From Dreissena polymorpha (Eukaryota > Mollusca > Bivalvia > Myida > Dreissenidae), in the NCBI RefSeq assembly GCF_020536995.1, contig NC_068358.1, positions 83,147,749-83,211,748 of the forward strand: a stretch of DNA of 64,000 bases, read 5' to 3'. How positions within the stretch are numbered: position 1 is the stretch's first letter; each line of letters opens with the position of its first letter. Below the pieces are notes generated by a model that saw only the letters and a program-made list of their open reading frames with translations, searched no databases and was not told the origin of the DNA. The position numbers were made by a program, and so were the translations under genes. Shown in pieces: positions 11,050 through 20,662 of the stretch.

Positions 11050-12182
11050 TGACGGTCATTGATGTGAGCTTAGTTTCGCCGTTTGACAGTTTTATTTCTA
11101 CGCGCTTTGTTTTCCATTCGTAGAAGTTGACCATTTTACTGCCATCAGATTCAGATTGTCTGAGATCTAGCTTTTTGTCTTTACAGTGAGTACATACACG
11201 GTACATGCAGTCTTTACTCGATGTCTCACACACAACTTTTTTCATTATTTCAGGAAGGTTTGCTGTTTGCAAGGTATGCTCTTCTTTAAGTCGTCTTGCT
11301 TTCATTTGCAAGTTTTCATGCCTGCGACATAAGCTGGTCTCCCTATCCCTTTCAGTAGGTGGTCGTATGTAAAATGGTCTTAGACGGCAAAGCAGAGCAT
11401 ATGACATGCTCCTTTTTTCTTCAACAAGAAATTTCATGTGTAGGTTTTTCATCGTATCGTTCAATAAATGTATTTGTTTCTTAGCTTTTTGGTGTGTTTT
11501 CGTAGACTTTTTCCCATCTTTAACCCTGCTATTGTCATCTCTGTTCATGAAATTGGCAACAGATAGTTTCATGTTGGCTACTAGAGAGTTTTTTTGTGTT
11601 TTCCTTGTGAATGAGAAATTTTGGTCAGCAAGCTTAATTCTTCTCTGTGTGGTTTCTAAACTGTCCTTGGCGTATTTCTGTTACCTATATTTTTTAAGAA
11701 GCTGATTGCTCAGTACTCCTTTAGTGATCAGCTGTTTGGTCTTTTCACTTTTGTTTAATTTGTATTTTTTCTTTATGCCCTCTAAAAGAACATTTTGAAA
11801 CAGCAGCATCTTTTTAGCCTTTTCAGCACTGTTTGGTCCCTTAAATAAAAGTTTCACTTTTGTTCTAGGTGAGTTGGGGTCGATGTGTTTTTGGTTCGCC
11901 CTATACAACCTTTTTCTCAGTTTTTCATTGATTCTTTTCTGAATGTTTAGTTGCTCTTCCAAATTCTGCATCTTTCTGTATGTCCTTGACTTTTCTCGTT
12001 TAACTCTTTTTCTTCCAAGTTTCTTTTTCTCTGTCAGATGTGAGCTGCTTGAAGGTGATGGTGGCACGAGAGGCTGTTTTTTCTTCATTTCTCTCCAATA
12101 CTTGCGACGTCGCCATCTCTCCCTTTCCGATACATCACCGATAAGTTTAACCTGTCCATCTTCCTTTTTCTTACCATACCTT
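11050..12182 (-). pseudogene. Basic/coiled and CxxC region of the transposase-like protein
   Basis: Lysine/arginine-rich sequence (RWRRRKYWREMKKKQ, KKLGRKRVKREKSRTYRKM) is followed by a coiled segment (LEEQLNIQKRINEKLRKRLY), then a region with RLRPFYIRPPTERDRE and VCTHCKDKK. It is typical of a DNA-binding and multimerisation half of a transposase. One in-frame stop lies near its middle (about 11686), and the frame changes at an A/T homopolymer near 11045, where a sequencing or replication slip is also possible. Confidence 0.6.
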
Positions 12183-12498
12183 TATCGTTCCAGTTCCAGG
12201 TATTCCTGGTACTTTGCTGGGTTTGTTTCATTTTCTCCCGATAGATCCTCGACCTCTCCGCCCCGGAAAGTGGCATCTTTCAAAACTGCCTCTTGAACTT
12301 CTCTATAAATGAGCTTTAACAAATCTTTGTGATTAAGAATTGTTTTAGTAAGGTTCTGAACGTCCTTTCTCCAGTCATCCACCTCCTCTGCTGTTGGAAT
12401 ATATGTTGATATGGCGTTGAGCAAGTTTTCTAGGCTTTCAATGTTTTCTTCAAGGATTTTTTGTTCCCTTGCAAGCTCGGTTGGTGTTCTTGGTGATG
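12183..12498 (-). pseudogene. N-terminal part of exon 2: helical segment, then family start
   Basis: The acceptor (tgtattgcag) at 12499 opens exon 2. About 75 residues follow with heptad-like spacing (EENIESLENLLNAISTYIP, then VQNLTKTILNHKDLLKLIY), probably alpha-helical or coiled coil. The family's usual start, MPLSGAERSRIYREKM, lies at 12276 in a different frame, while the continuation NPAKYQEYLE is back in the helical frame. So either the helical exons are an added N-terminus, or a frame change disrupted the join. A stop ends this stretch at 12183. The usual start suggests a DNA-binding basic region. Confidence 0.55.
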
Positions 12499-13525
12499 CT
12501 GCAATACAGGAACAATTACTATACAATGGTGTATATATTACACGTTATGCTAGATATAAAAACCCGATATAAAAGTCTCACCTGAAAATGTTTGAAATTG
12601 TGGTTATGAAATTGCAAAAAAATAAATTTATCTAACAACATAGAGAGTGATCGAATTTGGTATTCAGTCTAAGTAAAGGCCAATAATTTATAATTTGTCT
12701 TAAATTTATTATAAGCCATGTAAATCGTAACAGCATTTGGTCTGGTATGCATGTTAAAATTTATCCACGGACAGACAGAAAGACATATAAAATAAAAACA
12801 ATGTATCCATATTACATTATTTGTTCAACAAGGGGTATAGCTATCTTTAATTATATGCCTTAAAATAAGTGGACTCTCCCATCCTTCGTAATTGGATCAA
12901 TTTATTTCCAAACTTAGGGATGTCTAGTATATTTATTTCTATATTAGAATATTTCTTACAGAAATTCCTTTAAGCAAAAGCGCAGACCCTGATGAGACGC
13001 CGCATCATGCGGTGTCTCATCTGGGTCTACGCTGTTTGCCAAGGCCTTTTTTCTAGACGCTAGGCATAAATGGATTGAAGATCTTTTTTGTCGAACTAAA
13101 AAGGCGATTTTAGCAGACATGCTTATAACAGTAATGGCAGTAAATTGAGTTATGCAGTTATTTGGATCCACATTCCGTTTGATCAGTATATAAAACATCA
13201 TTACATGTTATAATATTGACGATCATTTATATTAATTATTTCATTGTTAAGTCAAAATGGAATTGATATTTCCGCTCGGTGACGAAAATTTCCGTACCGC
13301 GACAGAAAATATCGTCACGGAATTGATCGTCAGGGTATTGAAAATCTACTCTTTGAGTTCATGTTGGCTATGACTACGAAAACATTCCTTTGGCGGTCAT
13401 TTTCAAATTGAAAGAAAACCATATGAGACAAGTTTACACTTGAAAAGCATGTCGATATAGAAAACGGTTTGATTTCAGTGTGATATATGGAGTGGAAAAG
13501 TAGAAAAGGTACGGTTTAAATTTAC
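12499..13525 (-). other. Intron 1 of the transposase-like gene
   Basis: About 1.0 kb, GT-AG. It contains a later insertion of a palindromic dispersed repeat (about 12868-13075) and AATTGA/TATTGAA-type subterminal-like repeats at 13253-13345. Confidence 0.6.
12868..13075 (+). repeat. Palindrome-centred dispersed repeat, copy 1
   Basis: Begins GTGGACTCTCCCATCCTTCG and centres on GATGAGACGCCGCATCATGC followed by its inverted partner ending GTCTCATC. It ends near CTAGGCATAAA. Relatives lie at 22546-22752 and, inverted, at about 23850-23995. It is probably a short palindromic MITE. Confidence 0.75.
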
Positions 13526-13556
13526 CTGTTTTGTCGTTATCTTCAGCTGCTGACAT
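13526..13556 (-). CDS. Exon 1 of the transposase-like gene
   Basis: ATG at 13556 starts MSAAEDNDKT and runs to a GT donor (ACAG|gtaaat). The last base plus the first two of exon 2 make GCA, so the frame continues as ASPRTPTELAREQK. The start is chosen because it is the first ATG after the promoter-like motifs and splices in frame. It carries no known domain. Confidence 0.6.
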
Positions 13557-13603
13557 CTCTAAGATGGCGGAAAAACCAATTTGCGGGAAGTTACATGACG
13601 TCA
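13557..13603 (-). promoter_or_regulatory. Promoter-like motifs: YY1-type site and CRE
   Basis: CCGCCATCTT (minus strand, 13561-13570) fits the YY1 consensus and lies just before the ATG, a common place for it. A perfect palindromic cAMP-response element TGACGTCA is at 13596-13603. Both are within 50 bp of the start codon. Together they look like a TATA-less promoter carried by the transposon. Motif match only; no expression evidence. Confidence 0.5.
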
Positions 13604-14211
13604 TCATTCATTGCGTCATTAAAAATAATTAGTCTTCATACGCTTTAGTCATTTAATTGATAAAAACGAGTTATGTCACGGAGTGGAATGAAAATCTTTG
13701 GACAATTTCTAATTGATAAAAAATCATGGTTTTATTACAGATAAATGTTAAGTGTTATTGAAGTCTTTACTAGAATTAGGTTTGTGTTGAAAACTTAACT
13801 TTGAATGAGATTGGACAGTAAATTGCTGCTTTATATATCTTGAAACCATTTACATCGGGGTTTGGAACATTGAGTTTTTCTGGTACACTAGTATTAAAAT
13901 CACTTAAATCATCTTTAAATACCTACATTTCAGTATAATTAGATGATGCAAAAATATTTTGGTGTTTGTTTAAATACCTATCAATATATTTTATTCATTT
14001 CTACTTATGCCTTTTTGTTTTACATTAAGTGAAAGTCATGGGACACAAAAATAACGCTAGTTGTAGAATAACCCATCCATGTTTCAAGTTTCATGAAAAA
14101 ATATGAAGAACTTTTCAAGTTATTGCAGGATCCAGAAAAGCGTGACAGACAGACTGACTGACAGACGAAGTGCAAACCATAAGTCCCCTCCGGTGAAACC
14201 AGTAGGGGACA

Positions 14212-14887
14212 AAAAGCTTTTTATTACTTTTGTAAAATTTTAACTCATATCTCTGGACATTTACTAATCATCCCAATCACCATTGCTGCCACCAGATGCA
14301 CAGCACAAGGTTCCAATTGAGACATTTTATTTTGATTTTGGATTGGGAACGGGGCCGAAATTCGACCCTACAGGAATGGGCGGAAAAGGCCTGATCGTCC
14401 GTCTACCATGCACATTTTGCGTGACACTTCTAGATTGAAATGTAACTGAATTAAAACAAACTTTCACAACAACAAAAAATTTGCATAAACACAAAAAACG
14501 CGAGCAAATAGGAACAAAATATCACCATGTGATGAAAAGAACTTCCGAATATTTGACTGCTTTTTGACAGATTCCAATTTGCGCCTTAATAGCAAAAAGG
14601 AGCAAAATTACTGAAAAGACACACAAATTTTGAAAAGTCAATTGCTGATTTTCCGAATCTGAGTGATTTTCAACCAGCCAAAATCTGATTTCAAACGGCC
14701 GATTTATTCGTTTGGGGCCTATCATGAATGAAGGTCATCTAAGGTCAAAAGTGACGTTAAACAGCTACGCCAAAAAAAGGCTTTCCATAAAGCCAAATTC
14801 TTTCTCATTTCTGGACGAAAACACATACATGCATAAGTTACTTATATTATTTGAGATCGTTAGCAATTTTCCAAGTCTGTGTGCGTT
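14212..14887. other. Non-coding stretch
   Basis: AT-rich, no supported gene. Open frames near 14522-14930 cross it without recognisable content; part belongs to the repeat that follows. Confidence 0.4.
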
Positions 14888-15236
14888 AAGTACGCTAGGA
14901 ACCGTAACCCGTGACTGCCTGTGTGGATAACTGCAGAAAAAATTAAGCAGACGAAGATTGCTCTAACCACTGCACGTGCCTGTTTATAGTTCCCACTGGT
15001 ACACCACATAGTGTGTATGTATTCAAAAGAATTTAACAGCTTGTAAGACAACGACAAAAAAAACACATCTCAACCTGTGCTTTAATAAGACACACTCTTT
15101 ATTAATTTGAATGGGTTGTGGTCATTTCAAACTTGCGATATAAAAAACTATAACATAATTTTGAAAACTGAGTTGCGTCTAAGATTATACAACAGCGAAC
15201 AAATTTAGTGCCTTCAGCGCTTTGATTTTAAAACCA
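14888..15236 (+). repeat. Partial copy of hairpin repeat family Q
   Basis: Shares AGGAACCGTAACCCGTGACT, a CTGGTACACCACATAGTGTG block and the end TGAGTTGCGTCTAAGATTAT ... CTTCAGCGCTTTGATTT with copies at 19692-21165. The 5' hairpin is missing here. Confidence 0.75.
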
Positions 15237-15298
15237 GTCAAATAAGTTAAGAAAACAAAACAAAATTGTTTTATCTTTTAATTTACATGTACCAAATA

Positions 15299-15960
15299 CA
15301 CTTCAACACCGTTATTTCGAACACCGATAATCCGAAGTCACCGTTATTTCGAAGTATTTTTCGGGTCCCGATATTGGTTCTTCTTTGTTTAATATAAAAT
15401 TTCATTGTTAATCCGAACTTCGTTAAACCGTAGAAATCGTTAATTCGAAGTGATTCAGTCGGTCCCAACACTATAATTCGCACCTTATTAACAATCTCTA
15501 ATCTGAAGTCAAAACTGCAAAATACTGAGCGTAATTTCACACCTTTGTCGTGGCTCGTCAAAAGCCGATAATTACACCTTTGTCGTCTGCGCGAACGCCG
15601 GTGTTCAGAGAGACATCGCATATTAGTTAAAAAAATGTTAATTAATTTCCGAAAATGTATTAATATGTATGTATGTCTGATAAATTGTGCTATTCGTTAT
15701 ATTTTATATGTTCTGTAATAAGACAAAAATAAAAACAAGAAAAATAATCGTTTTATTCCTCCGTTTGTTACAAGTGGAAATCTATTGCTATCTGACTAGT
15801 AAACGCTTTTCAGTAAGCGTGTAACCAACCATGTGAATTCCACAACGATTCATTTTTTACAGAATCAAAGAAGTCTTCTGTCAAATGTTTATTTCGAATT
15901 ATCGTTAATCCGAAGTTTTTTTAACGGTCCCGACGACTTCGAAATAACGGTGTTGAAGTG
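15299..15960. mobile_element. MITE with TA duplication (pogo-like)
   Basis: Both ends start CACTTCAACACCGTTATTTC (23 identical terminal bases) with TA on each side (15297-15298, 15961-15962). Subterminal words ATCCGAAGT and TTCGAAAT repeat inward. 662 bp, no transposase. TA target and TTATTTCGAA ends fit pogo/Tigger-type MITEs. Confidence 0.8.
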
Positions 15961-16089
15961 TATTATATCAAACATGCCAATGAAACCGTAAAAAAGTGTT
16001 TAATTTCTGTTGGCTAGCCAAGCAGTATCACAAAGCATAAGTTTTCTGAACAATTCTCATAATTTCCGTATTGTTTGTTTTACTATTTA

Positions 16090-17327
16090 TACTCCCATTA
16101 CTGGTAATGGGAGCAATATAGGAGTCACTTTGTCGGTCTGTCTGTCTGTCTGTCCCGAAATTTCATCCGTTCTTCACCAAACTTGGTCACAAGTTGTATC
16201 TAGATGATGTCTAGGTCAAGTTTGAATATGGGTCATGCCAGGTCAAAAACTAGGTCACGGGGTCACAATGTGTTGTAAACTTAAAGTTTTTCTGCACCAT
16301 AACTATGTCATTTATCGTTAGATTTGAAAATGACTTGGTACATTTGTTCACCATCATGGGACGGTGTGTCGTATGAATAAAGTACGTTGATATCGTCAAG
16401 GTCACACTTGTGGTTCAAAGGTCAAATGCTTGTCCGGGCCATTATTTTGTAATTAATTGTGAGATTTTAAAACCTTTTGGCAAATTTGTTCATCATTAGT
16501 GGACGGTGTGTCGCGTGAAAGAATAACGTCCATATCTCCAAGGTCAAGGTCACGCTTTGAGTTCAACGATCATAAAATAGCTTGTCAGGGCCATAACTTT
16601 GTCATTCATTGTAAGATTTTAACATCATTTGGCACATATGTTCATCATAATTGAACGATATGTTCGTGAAAGAATTACGTTGATATCTCCAAGGTCAAGG
16701 TCACACTTAAAGTTCAAAGGTCAAAACTGGCCATAAATGAGCTTGTCCAGGCCATAACAATGTTGTTCATTGTGATATTTAAAAATCATTTGGCACATTT
16801 GTTCACCATCAATGGACTTTGTGTCGCGCGAAAGAATTACATCAATATCTCCAAGGTCAAGGTCACACTTTGAGTTCAAAGGTCAAAAATGGCCATAAAT
16901 GAGCTTGTCCGGGCCATAACTATATTGTTTAATGTGAGATGTTTAAATCATTTGACTCTTTTGTTCACCATCATTGGACGGTGTGTCGCACGAAAGAATT
17001 AGGTAGATATCTCCAAGGTCATACTTTTAGTTCAAAGGTCAAAAATGGTAATAAATGATCTTGTCTGGACCATAACTATGTCATTCATTGTGAGATTTTA
17101 AAATGACTCTGTACATTAATTTTGTTCACAGTCATTGGAAGGCGTGTCATGGGAAAAAATTCAAGAGTTCAAAGGTCAAAATGGCTGTAAATAATAATGG
17201 CATAACAATTCTTAAAAATTGCCATATATTACATTCTCTTGTTTTTTTAAGACATCATGTAAAATAGTCTGCGTCAATGCGGCACGTGGGGGTATATGTC
17301 AAGTCTGTGACAAAGCTCTAGTTGTTG
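16090..17327 (+). mobile_element. Hairpin-ended element (family T) with AGGTCA-rich tandem core
   Basis: 5' hairpin: CTCCCATTAC / GTAATGGGAG separated by two bases, then GGTCTGTCTGTCTGTCTGTC. The core has about six diverged units of roughly 140-150 bp, with TATCTCCAAGGTCAAGGTCA, GGCCATAACTATGTCATTCA and TTGTTCACCATCATTGGACG. The 3' end is near AAAGCTCTAGTTGTTG. Non-coding; same plan as the other hairpin-ended elements. Confidence 0.75.
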
Positions 17328-17330
17328 TTG

Positions 17331-18205
17331 TGAACGCTTTTTTATTGATGTCAGAGCTTGTTTCATTGATGTCAGAACTTATTTCATTGATGTTATAGCT
17401 TATTTTATTGATTTCATATCTTTTTTTATTGATATCACAGCTTATTTCATTGATGTCATAGCTTATTTCATAGATGTCATAGCTTATTTCATTGATGTTA
17501 TAGCTTATTTAATTGATGCCATATCTTATTTCATTGATGTCATAGTTTATTGTCCCCTACCGGTGAAACTGGAGGGGACTTATGGTTTGGGCTCTGTGTG
17601 TCAGTTTGTCAGTCTGTCAGTCCGTCACACTTTTCTTGATCCTGGGATAACTTGAAAAGTTCTACATATTTTTTCATGAAACTTGCAACATGGACAGATG
17701 GCAATTTGGAGATTATGCACATCAATTCATTTTGTTTCTGAGTCAAAATTGTGGTTGCTATGGCAACAAATAAAAAAAAAATACTGACAATTGTGGAATT
17801 TCACCGGTAGGGGACCATATTGCTTTGCAATCTCTTGTTTTATTGATGTCATAGCTTATTTCATTGATGTTATAGCTTATTTAATTGATGCCATAGCTTA
17901 TTTCATTGATGTCATAGCTTATTTTATTGATGTCATAGTTTATTTCATTGATGTTATAGCTTATTTCATTGATGTCAGAGCTTATTTCATTGATGTCATA
18001 GCTTATTTTATTGCTGTCATAGCTTATTTTATTGATGTCATAGCTTATTTCATTGATGTCATAGCTTATTTCATTGATGTCATAGCTTATTTCATTGATG
18101 TCATAGCTTATTTCATTGATGTCATAGCTTATTTCATTGATGTTATCACTTATTTCATTGATTTCATAGCTTATTTCATTGATGTCATGGCTTGGGTCAT
18201 TATTG
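17331..18205. repeat. 21-bp minisatellite, interrupted by an element
   Basis: The unit TTATTTCATTGATGTCATAG plus one base repeats from about 17340 to 18200 with scattered substitutions. A complete hairpin-ended element (17551-17838) sits inside it. Because 21 is a multiple of three, the array stays open on both strands (AYFIDVI on plus, NEISYDI on minus). I read this as an artefact of the repeat, not a gene. Confidence 0.9.
17551..17838 (+). mobile_element. Complete hairpin-ended element (family P), inserted in the minisatellite
   Basis: 5' hairpin TGTCCCCTACCGGTG / GGAGGGGAC, then GTCAGTTTGTCAGTCTGTC; body with TTTTTTCATGAAACTTGC and GTGGTTGCTATGGCAAC; 3' hairpin TTTCACCGGTAGGGGAC ... GCTTTGCAATC, ending CTCTTGTTT. 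About 290 bp. It is the uninterrupted relative of the split element at 7945-14211. The flanking repeat units show insertion in a T run with no clear duplication. Confidence 0.85.
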
Positions 18206-18627
18206 TCATTACTTGTTTGATGGTTTCTTTGTTGTCTGCTATGTGTACAACAAAATGTGTATATATTAAAAATCAACAAAGTCGTATTGATTGTTTGATT
18301 GTTTTAGTGATTATAAAGAAATTATATTCTTATTGACATGTAGGTCTGTCAACAACACAAATGAAGAAATATTACATGTGATATGACCAGCTAATTAATT
18401 ATAGTTTTTGCACAAAACATAAGCAATAACAAAATGCTAAATCACAAACTAACTTATGTTAAATGATAATTTCACAAATAATGTCATATCAATGAATAGT
18501 CTGATAATACAATTTTAAAGATTTCAAGAAGGATCATTAATGATCCAAATTGTTATTGACCATTTTAAACCTCAGATGAGTTTTTACAAAAAAACACTCT
18601 TTCACAGTCCTAAGTCTAGCACATGTG
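18206..18627. other. Non-coding stretch
   Basis: AT-rich; no gene, repeat or RNA I can support. Confidence 0.4.
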
Positions 18628-18701
18628 TGCCTCCGTAGCTCAGTGGATAAGGCGCTTGCATTGAAATCCAGAGGTCCCGGGTTAGATCTCTGGTCGGGGC
18701 A
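18628..18701 (+). tRNA. tRNA-like relic (Phe-GAA-like) or SINE head
   Basis: A-box-like TAGCTCAGTGGATAAGGCGC is followed by TTGAAAT in the anticodon-loop position (GAA), AGAGGTCCCGGGTTAGATCT in the variable/T-arm region and a CGGGGCA end that pairs partly with TGCCTCC. The anticodon stem pairs badly and the B box (GGTTAGATCTC) departs from GGTTCGAATCC. So it is probably a pseudogene or a tRNA-derived SINE head, not a working tRNA. Confidence 0.45.
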
Positions 18702-18879
18702 CATACATGCCAGTCATGCTGACTGACAAATAAAGGCTTAGCTCGACATCAAGACGATTTTCCCCTGATTTCAGGAACTTTTCCAAAATTCCATGACTTT
18801 TCCCTGACTGGAAAAAGTGAAAGTCTTTTATCAGGTTTTCCCTGATTTCCAGGTTGGCTTGGAACCTTGATAAAAAGTA

Positions 18880-19335
18880 CCAACATGCCAAATATGTAAG
18901 ATATGTATGGTTTTAATTAATTATGGACCTCTACCTTTTGATGAGGTTTGAGGTCACTGGGGTCAAGGTCCAGGTCACCGAGGCTAAAAATAGATTGTTC
19001 CTTCACAATTTTGTTACAGTTTCACAAAGCGCCTGCAATATTTTACCAATCTCTTACATATTTGGCATGTAGGTACCTTGCATGGACTTCTACCTTTTGA
19101 TGAGGTTTGATTTCACTGGGTTCAAGGTCAAGGTCCCCAAGGCTAATAATAGATTTTCTCAAGGTCACACTTTGGTCACAGTTTGTTATAGCGCCTTCAA
19201 TATATGATTGATCTCTTTTATATTTGGGATGTAGGTATCTTGCATGGACCTCTACCTTTTAATGATGTTTGAGGTCACTGGGGTCAAGGTCACTGAGGCT
19301 AATAATTTTCTCAAGGTAACACTTTTTTCCACACA
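18880..19335 (+). repeat. Diverged tandem repeat with AGGTCA words
   Basis: About three units of roughly 150 bp share TATTTGGCATGTAGGTACCT, CTACCTTTTGATGAGGTTTG and GGTCACTGGGGTCAAGGTC. No hairpin end is clear, so it may be the internal part of a truncated hairpin-ended element. Confidence 0.65.
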
Positions 19336-19691
19336 ATTAAACCATATATCAACAAAGCATCATTGGGGAGCATCCATCATTTTTACTGATATACTGATTT
19401 TTTTGTTGTGAGCTGGTAGGTATAAAACCAACACTGTAAAAATGCCATTTCAGACAAATGACTGTACTTAAAGTGGTTAGATATATATGATGCGAGTGAG
19501 TGCTTGAAGCTTTATTTAAAAATATGCAAAATAATTTGATTACATTAATCATAACCCATGATATTCGCACCGTCTCTAATTTGCAAGGATAAAGGTGAAG
19601 TTGTCGTCAGATCAGCCATGATTATAATTTAATAAAACGCATTGGAGTTTGGATTTGTGGCTTCAAAGTTTTAACATAAAGTTGATTTTTA

Positions 19692-20100
19692 TTTGTGAGC
19701 AAAGCTCACAAATAATGCAGACGCAATTTTGCAAATCGGTATGGATCAGTACGGGCTTAGGTATGGCAGGAACCGTAACCCGTGACTGCCTGTGTGGATA
19801 ACTCCAGTAAACTTAAGCAGACCATAATGCTAAAAGCGTCTGCTTTAATCACCGCATCTACCTGTTCTCACTGGTACAGTACATAGAGTGTATTTAACAA
19901 CTTGTAGCAAGACAATGTTGGCCAGTCTAGTGTTTATCATTGAAATCTGTACATATTGGCTGCTTTCAGGGAAAACGGGGCTTAAAAGCTGGGTCTCACT
20001 TGCTTGATTTTGCAGTGGTAAAATATTAACCAACATTAACTAGTAGGCTGGGTTTATCTGCCAGTGATTTGCTGCTAACATTAGAGTGTTTATAAATAGA
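19692..20100 (+). mobile_element. Hairpin repeat family Q, 5' part
   Basis: Perfect 5' hairpin TTTGTGAGC-AAA-GCTCACAAA (19692-19712), then GCAGACGCAATTTTGCAAAT and AGGAACCGTAACCCGTGACT. Body matches 14888-15236 and 20660-21165. Its 3' part is separated from it and lies near 20500-20660. Confidence 0.65.
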
Positions 20101-20454
20101 AACACTTGTTTTAGCATACAGCATTTGGTATACTGTTGAATCTGTATTTACATGTAAACTTGATTTGAGTCATTGCTAGCTACTGGCTGAGAGAAGTTAC
20201 AGGGAAATTTGAAGTTCAAGCAGACAACAAAAAACTTTTTCTGTAAGTCATTAACTATATAACTTTCAACCACCAAATTACACATACATATTGTTTGTAT
20301 ACTAAAGTATACATGTTTGCCAAATTTCATTGGAAAATACTAAATACAAACTTAAATATTATGAAAATAATCCTTTTTGTTTTCTGGTGTTTACACACCA
20401 GTGTACAACAAAAAGTAGACATTTTGTGAGCCATTTTATACTGCTTCTCTGTTG

Positions 20455-20662
20455 TTTAATGCATGTCAAATAAGATTAGCCTGTGCACACTGATTAGCTG
20501 TATCAATGATTTGAAAAAAAAACAAAAAACATCTCGACCTGTGTTTTAAGACACACTCTTTATAAATTTGAATGGGTTGTGATCATTTCAAACTTGCAAT
20601 ATAAAAAGCTATAACATAATTTTGCAAAATGAGTTGCGTCTAAGATTATACAACAGCGAAAA
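20455..20662 (+). repeat. Hairpin repeat family Q, 3' part
   Basis: Holds TAATGCATGTCAAATAAGAT, GACACACTCTTTATAAATTTG and TGAGTTGCGTCTAAGATTAT, matching the 3' half of the copy that ends at 21165. Ends in ACAGCGAAAAATTTGCG and runs directly into the next copy. Confidence 0.65.

Larger units (their letters stand above)
8844..13556 (-). pseudogene. Five-exon transposase-like gene (HIDFSEN/SDG/GHGKG family), broken
   Basis: A gene of an uncharacterised family that I remember as many predicted proteins in fish, cnidarians and molluscs. Exons: 13556-13526, 12498-10328, 10009-9868, 9493-9410 and 9121-8844. All junctions use GT-AG; phases are 1 after exon 1, then phase 0, then 1 and 1, and all fit. 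Domain order: helical N-terminal exon, basic HMG-like start (PLSGAERSRIYREKM), lysine-rich coiled part, CxxC region, RNase H-like core, cysteine cluster, C-terminal PYPGLI...RFFWP domain. The likely role is DNA cleavage and joining in the nucleus at the element's own ends. The reading is broken by about three in-frame stops and three frame changes within the large exon. Introns inside a transposase gene are unusual but known. Confidence 0.75.
8117..14074 (-). mobile_element. DNA transposon, 4-bp target duplication, multi-exon transposase-like gene
   Basis: The left end on the plus strand starts GGGTAATTCTACAAATAGCG and the right end on the minus strand starts GGGTTATTCTACAACTAGCG; 20 of the first 22 bases match. 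ATCC flanks both ends (8113-8116 and 14075-14078), and the intact relative at 17551-17838 has a single GTCC at that site, so the boundaries are well supported. Inside is one minus-strand gene, starting at 13556 and stopping at 8844. Four-base duplications are known for Sola and Chapaev, among others; I cannot place the family from sequence alone. The gene is broken, so this copy is probably inactive. Age is middling: TIRs still match well but the gene carries about six breaks. Confidence 0.85.
7945..14211 (-). mobile_element. Hairpin-ended element (family P) split by a DNA transposon
   Basis: Reads on the minus strand. Its 5' end is near 14211 (GTCCCCTACTGGTTTCACC, then GGAGGGGACTTATGG and a GTCTGTCAGTCAGTC stretch), and its 3' end is near 7945 (GGGGACATATATTGCTTGGC, ending CTGTTT). 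The same element lies complete and uninterrupted at 17551-17838 (about 290 bp). Here the two halves are separated by the 5,958-bp transposon at 8117-14074, whose insertion falls within the middle of the small element. No protein of its own. Confidence 0.8.

Noticed and set aside
7945-14211. Capture of a whole host gene by a rolling-circle element
   Set aside because: At first the gene seemed to be cargo of the hairpin-ended element. TIRs and an ATCC duplication at 8113-8120 and 14071-14078 show instead a separate DNA transposon inserted into it.
17791-18336. 181-residue open frame (AYFIDVI repeats) as a membrane protein
   Set aside because: It lies in a 21-bp minisatellite open on both strands and begins inside an inserted repeat element.
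18628-18701. Functional tRNA-Phe
   Set aside because: The anticodon stem is mostly unpaired, the acceptor stem has mismatches and the B box is degenerate; listed as a relic.
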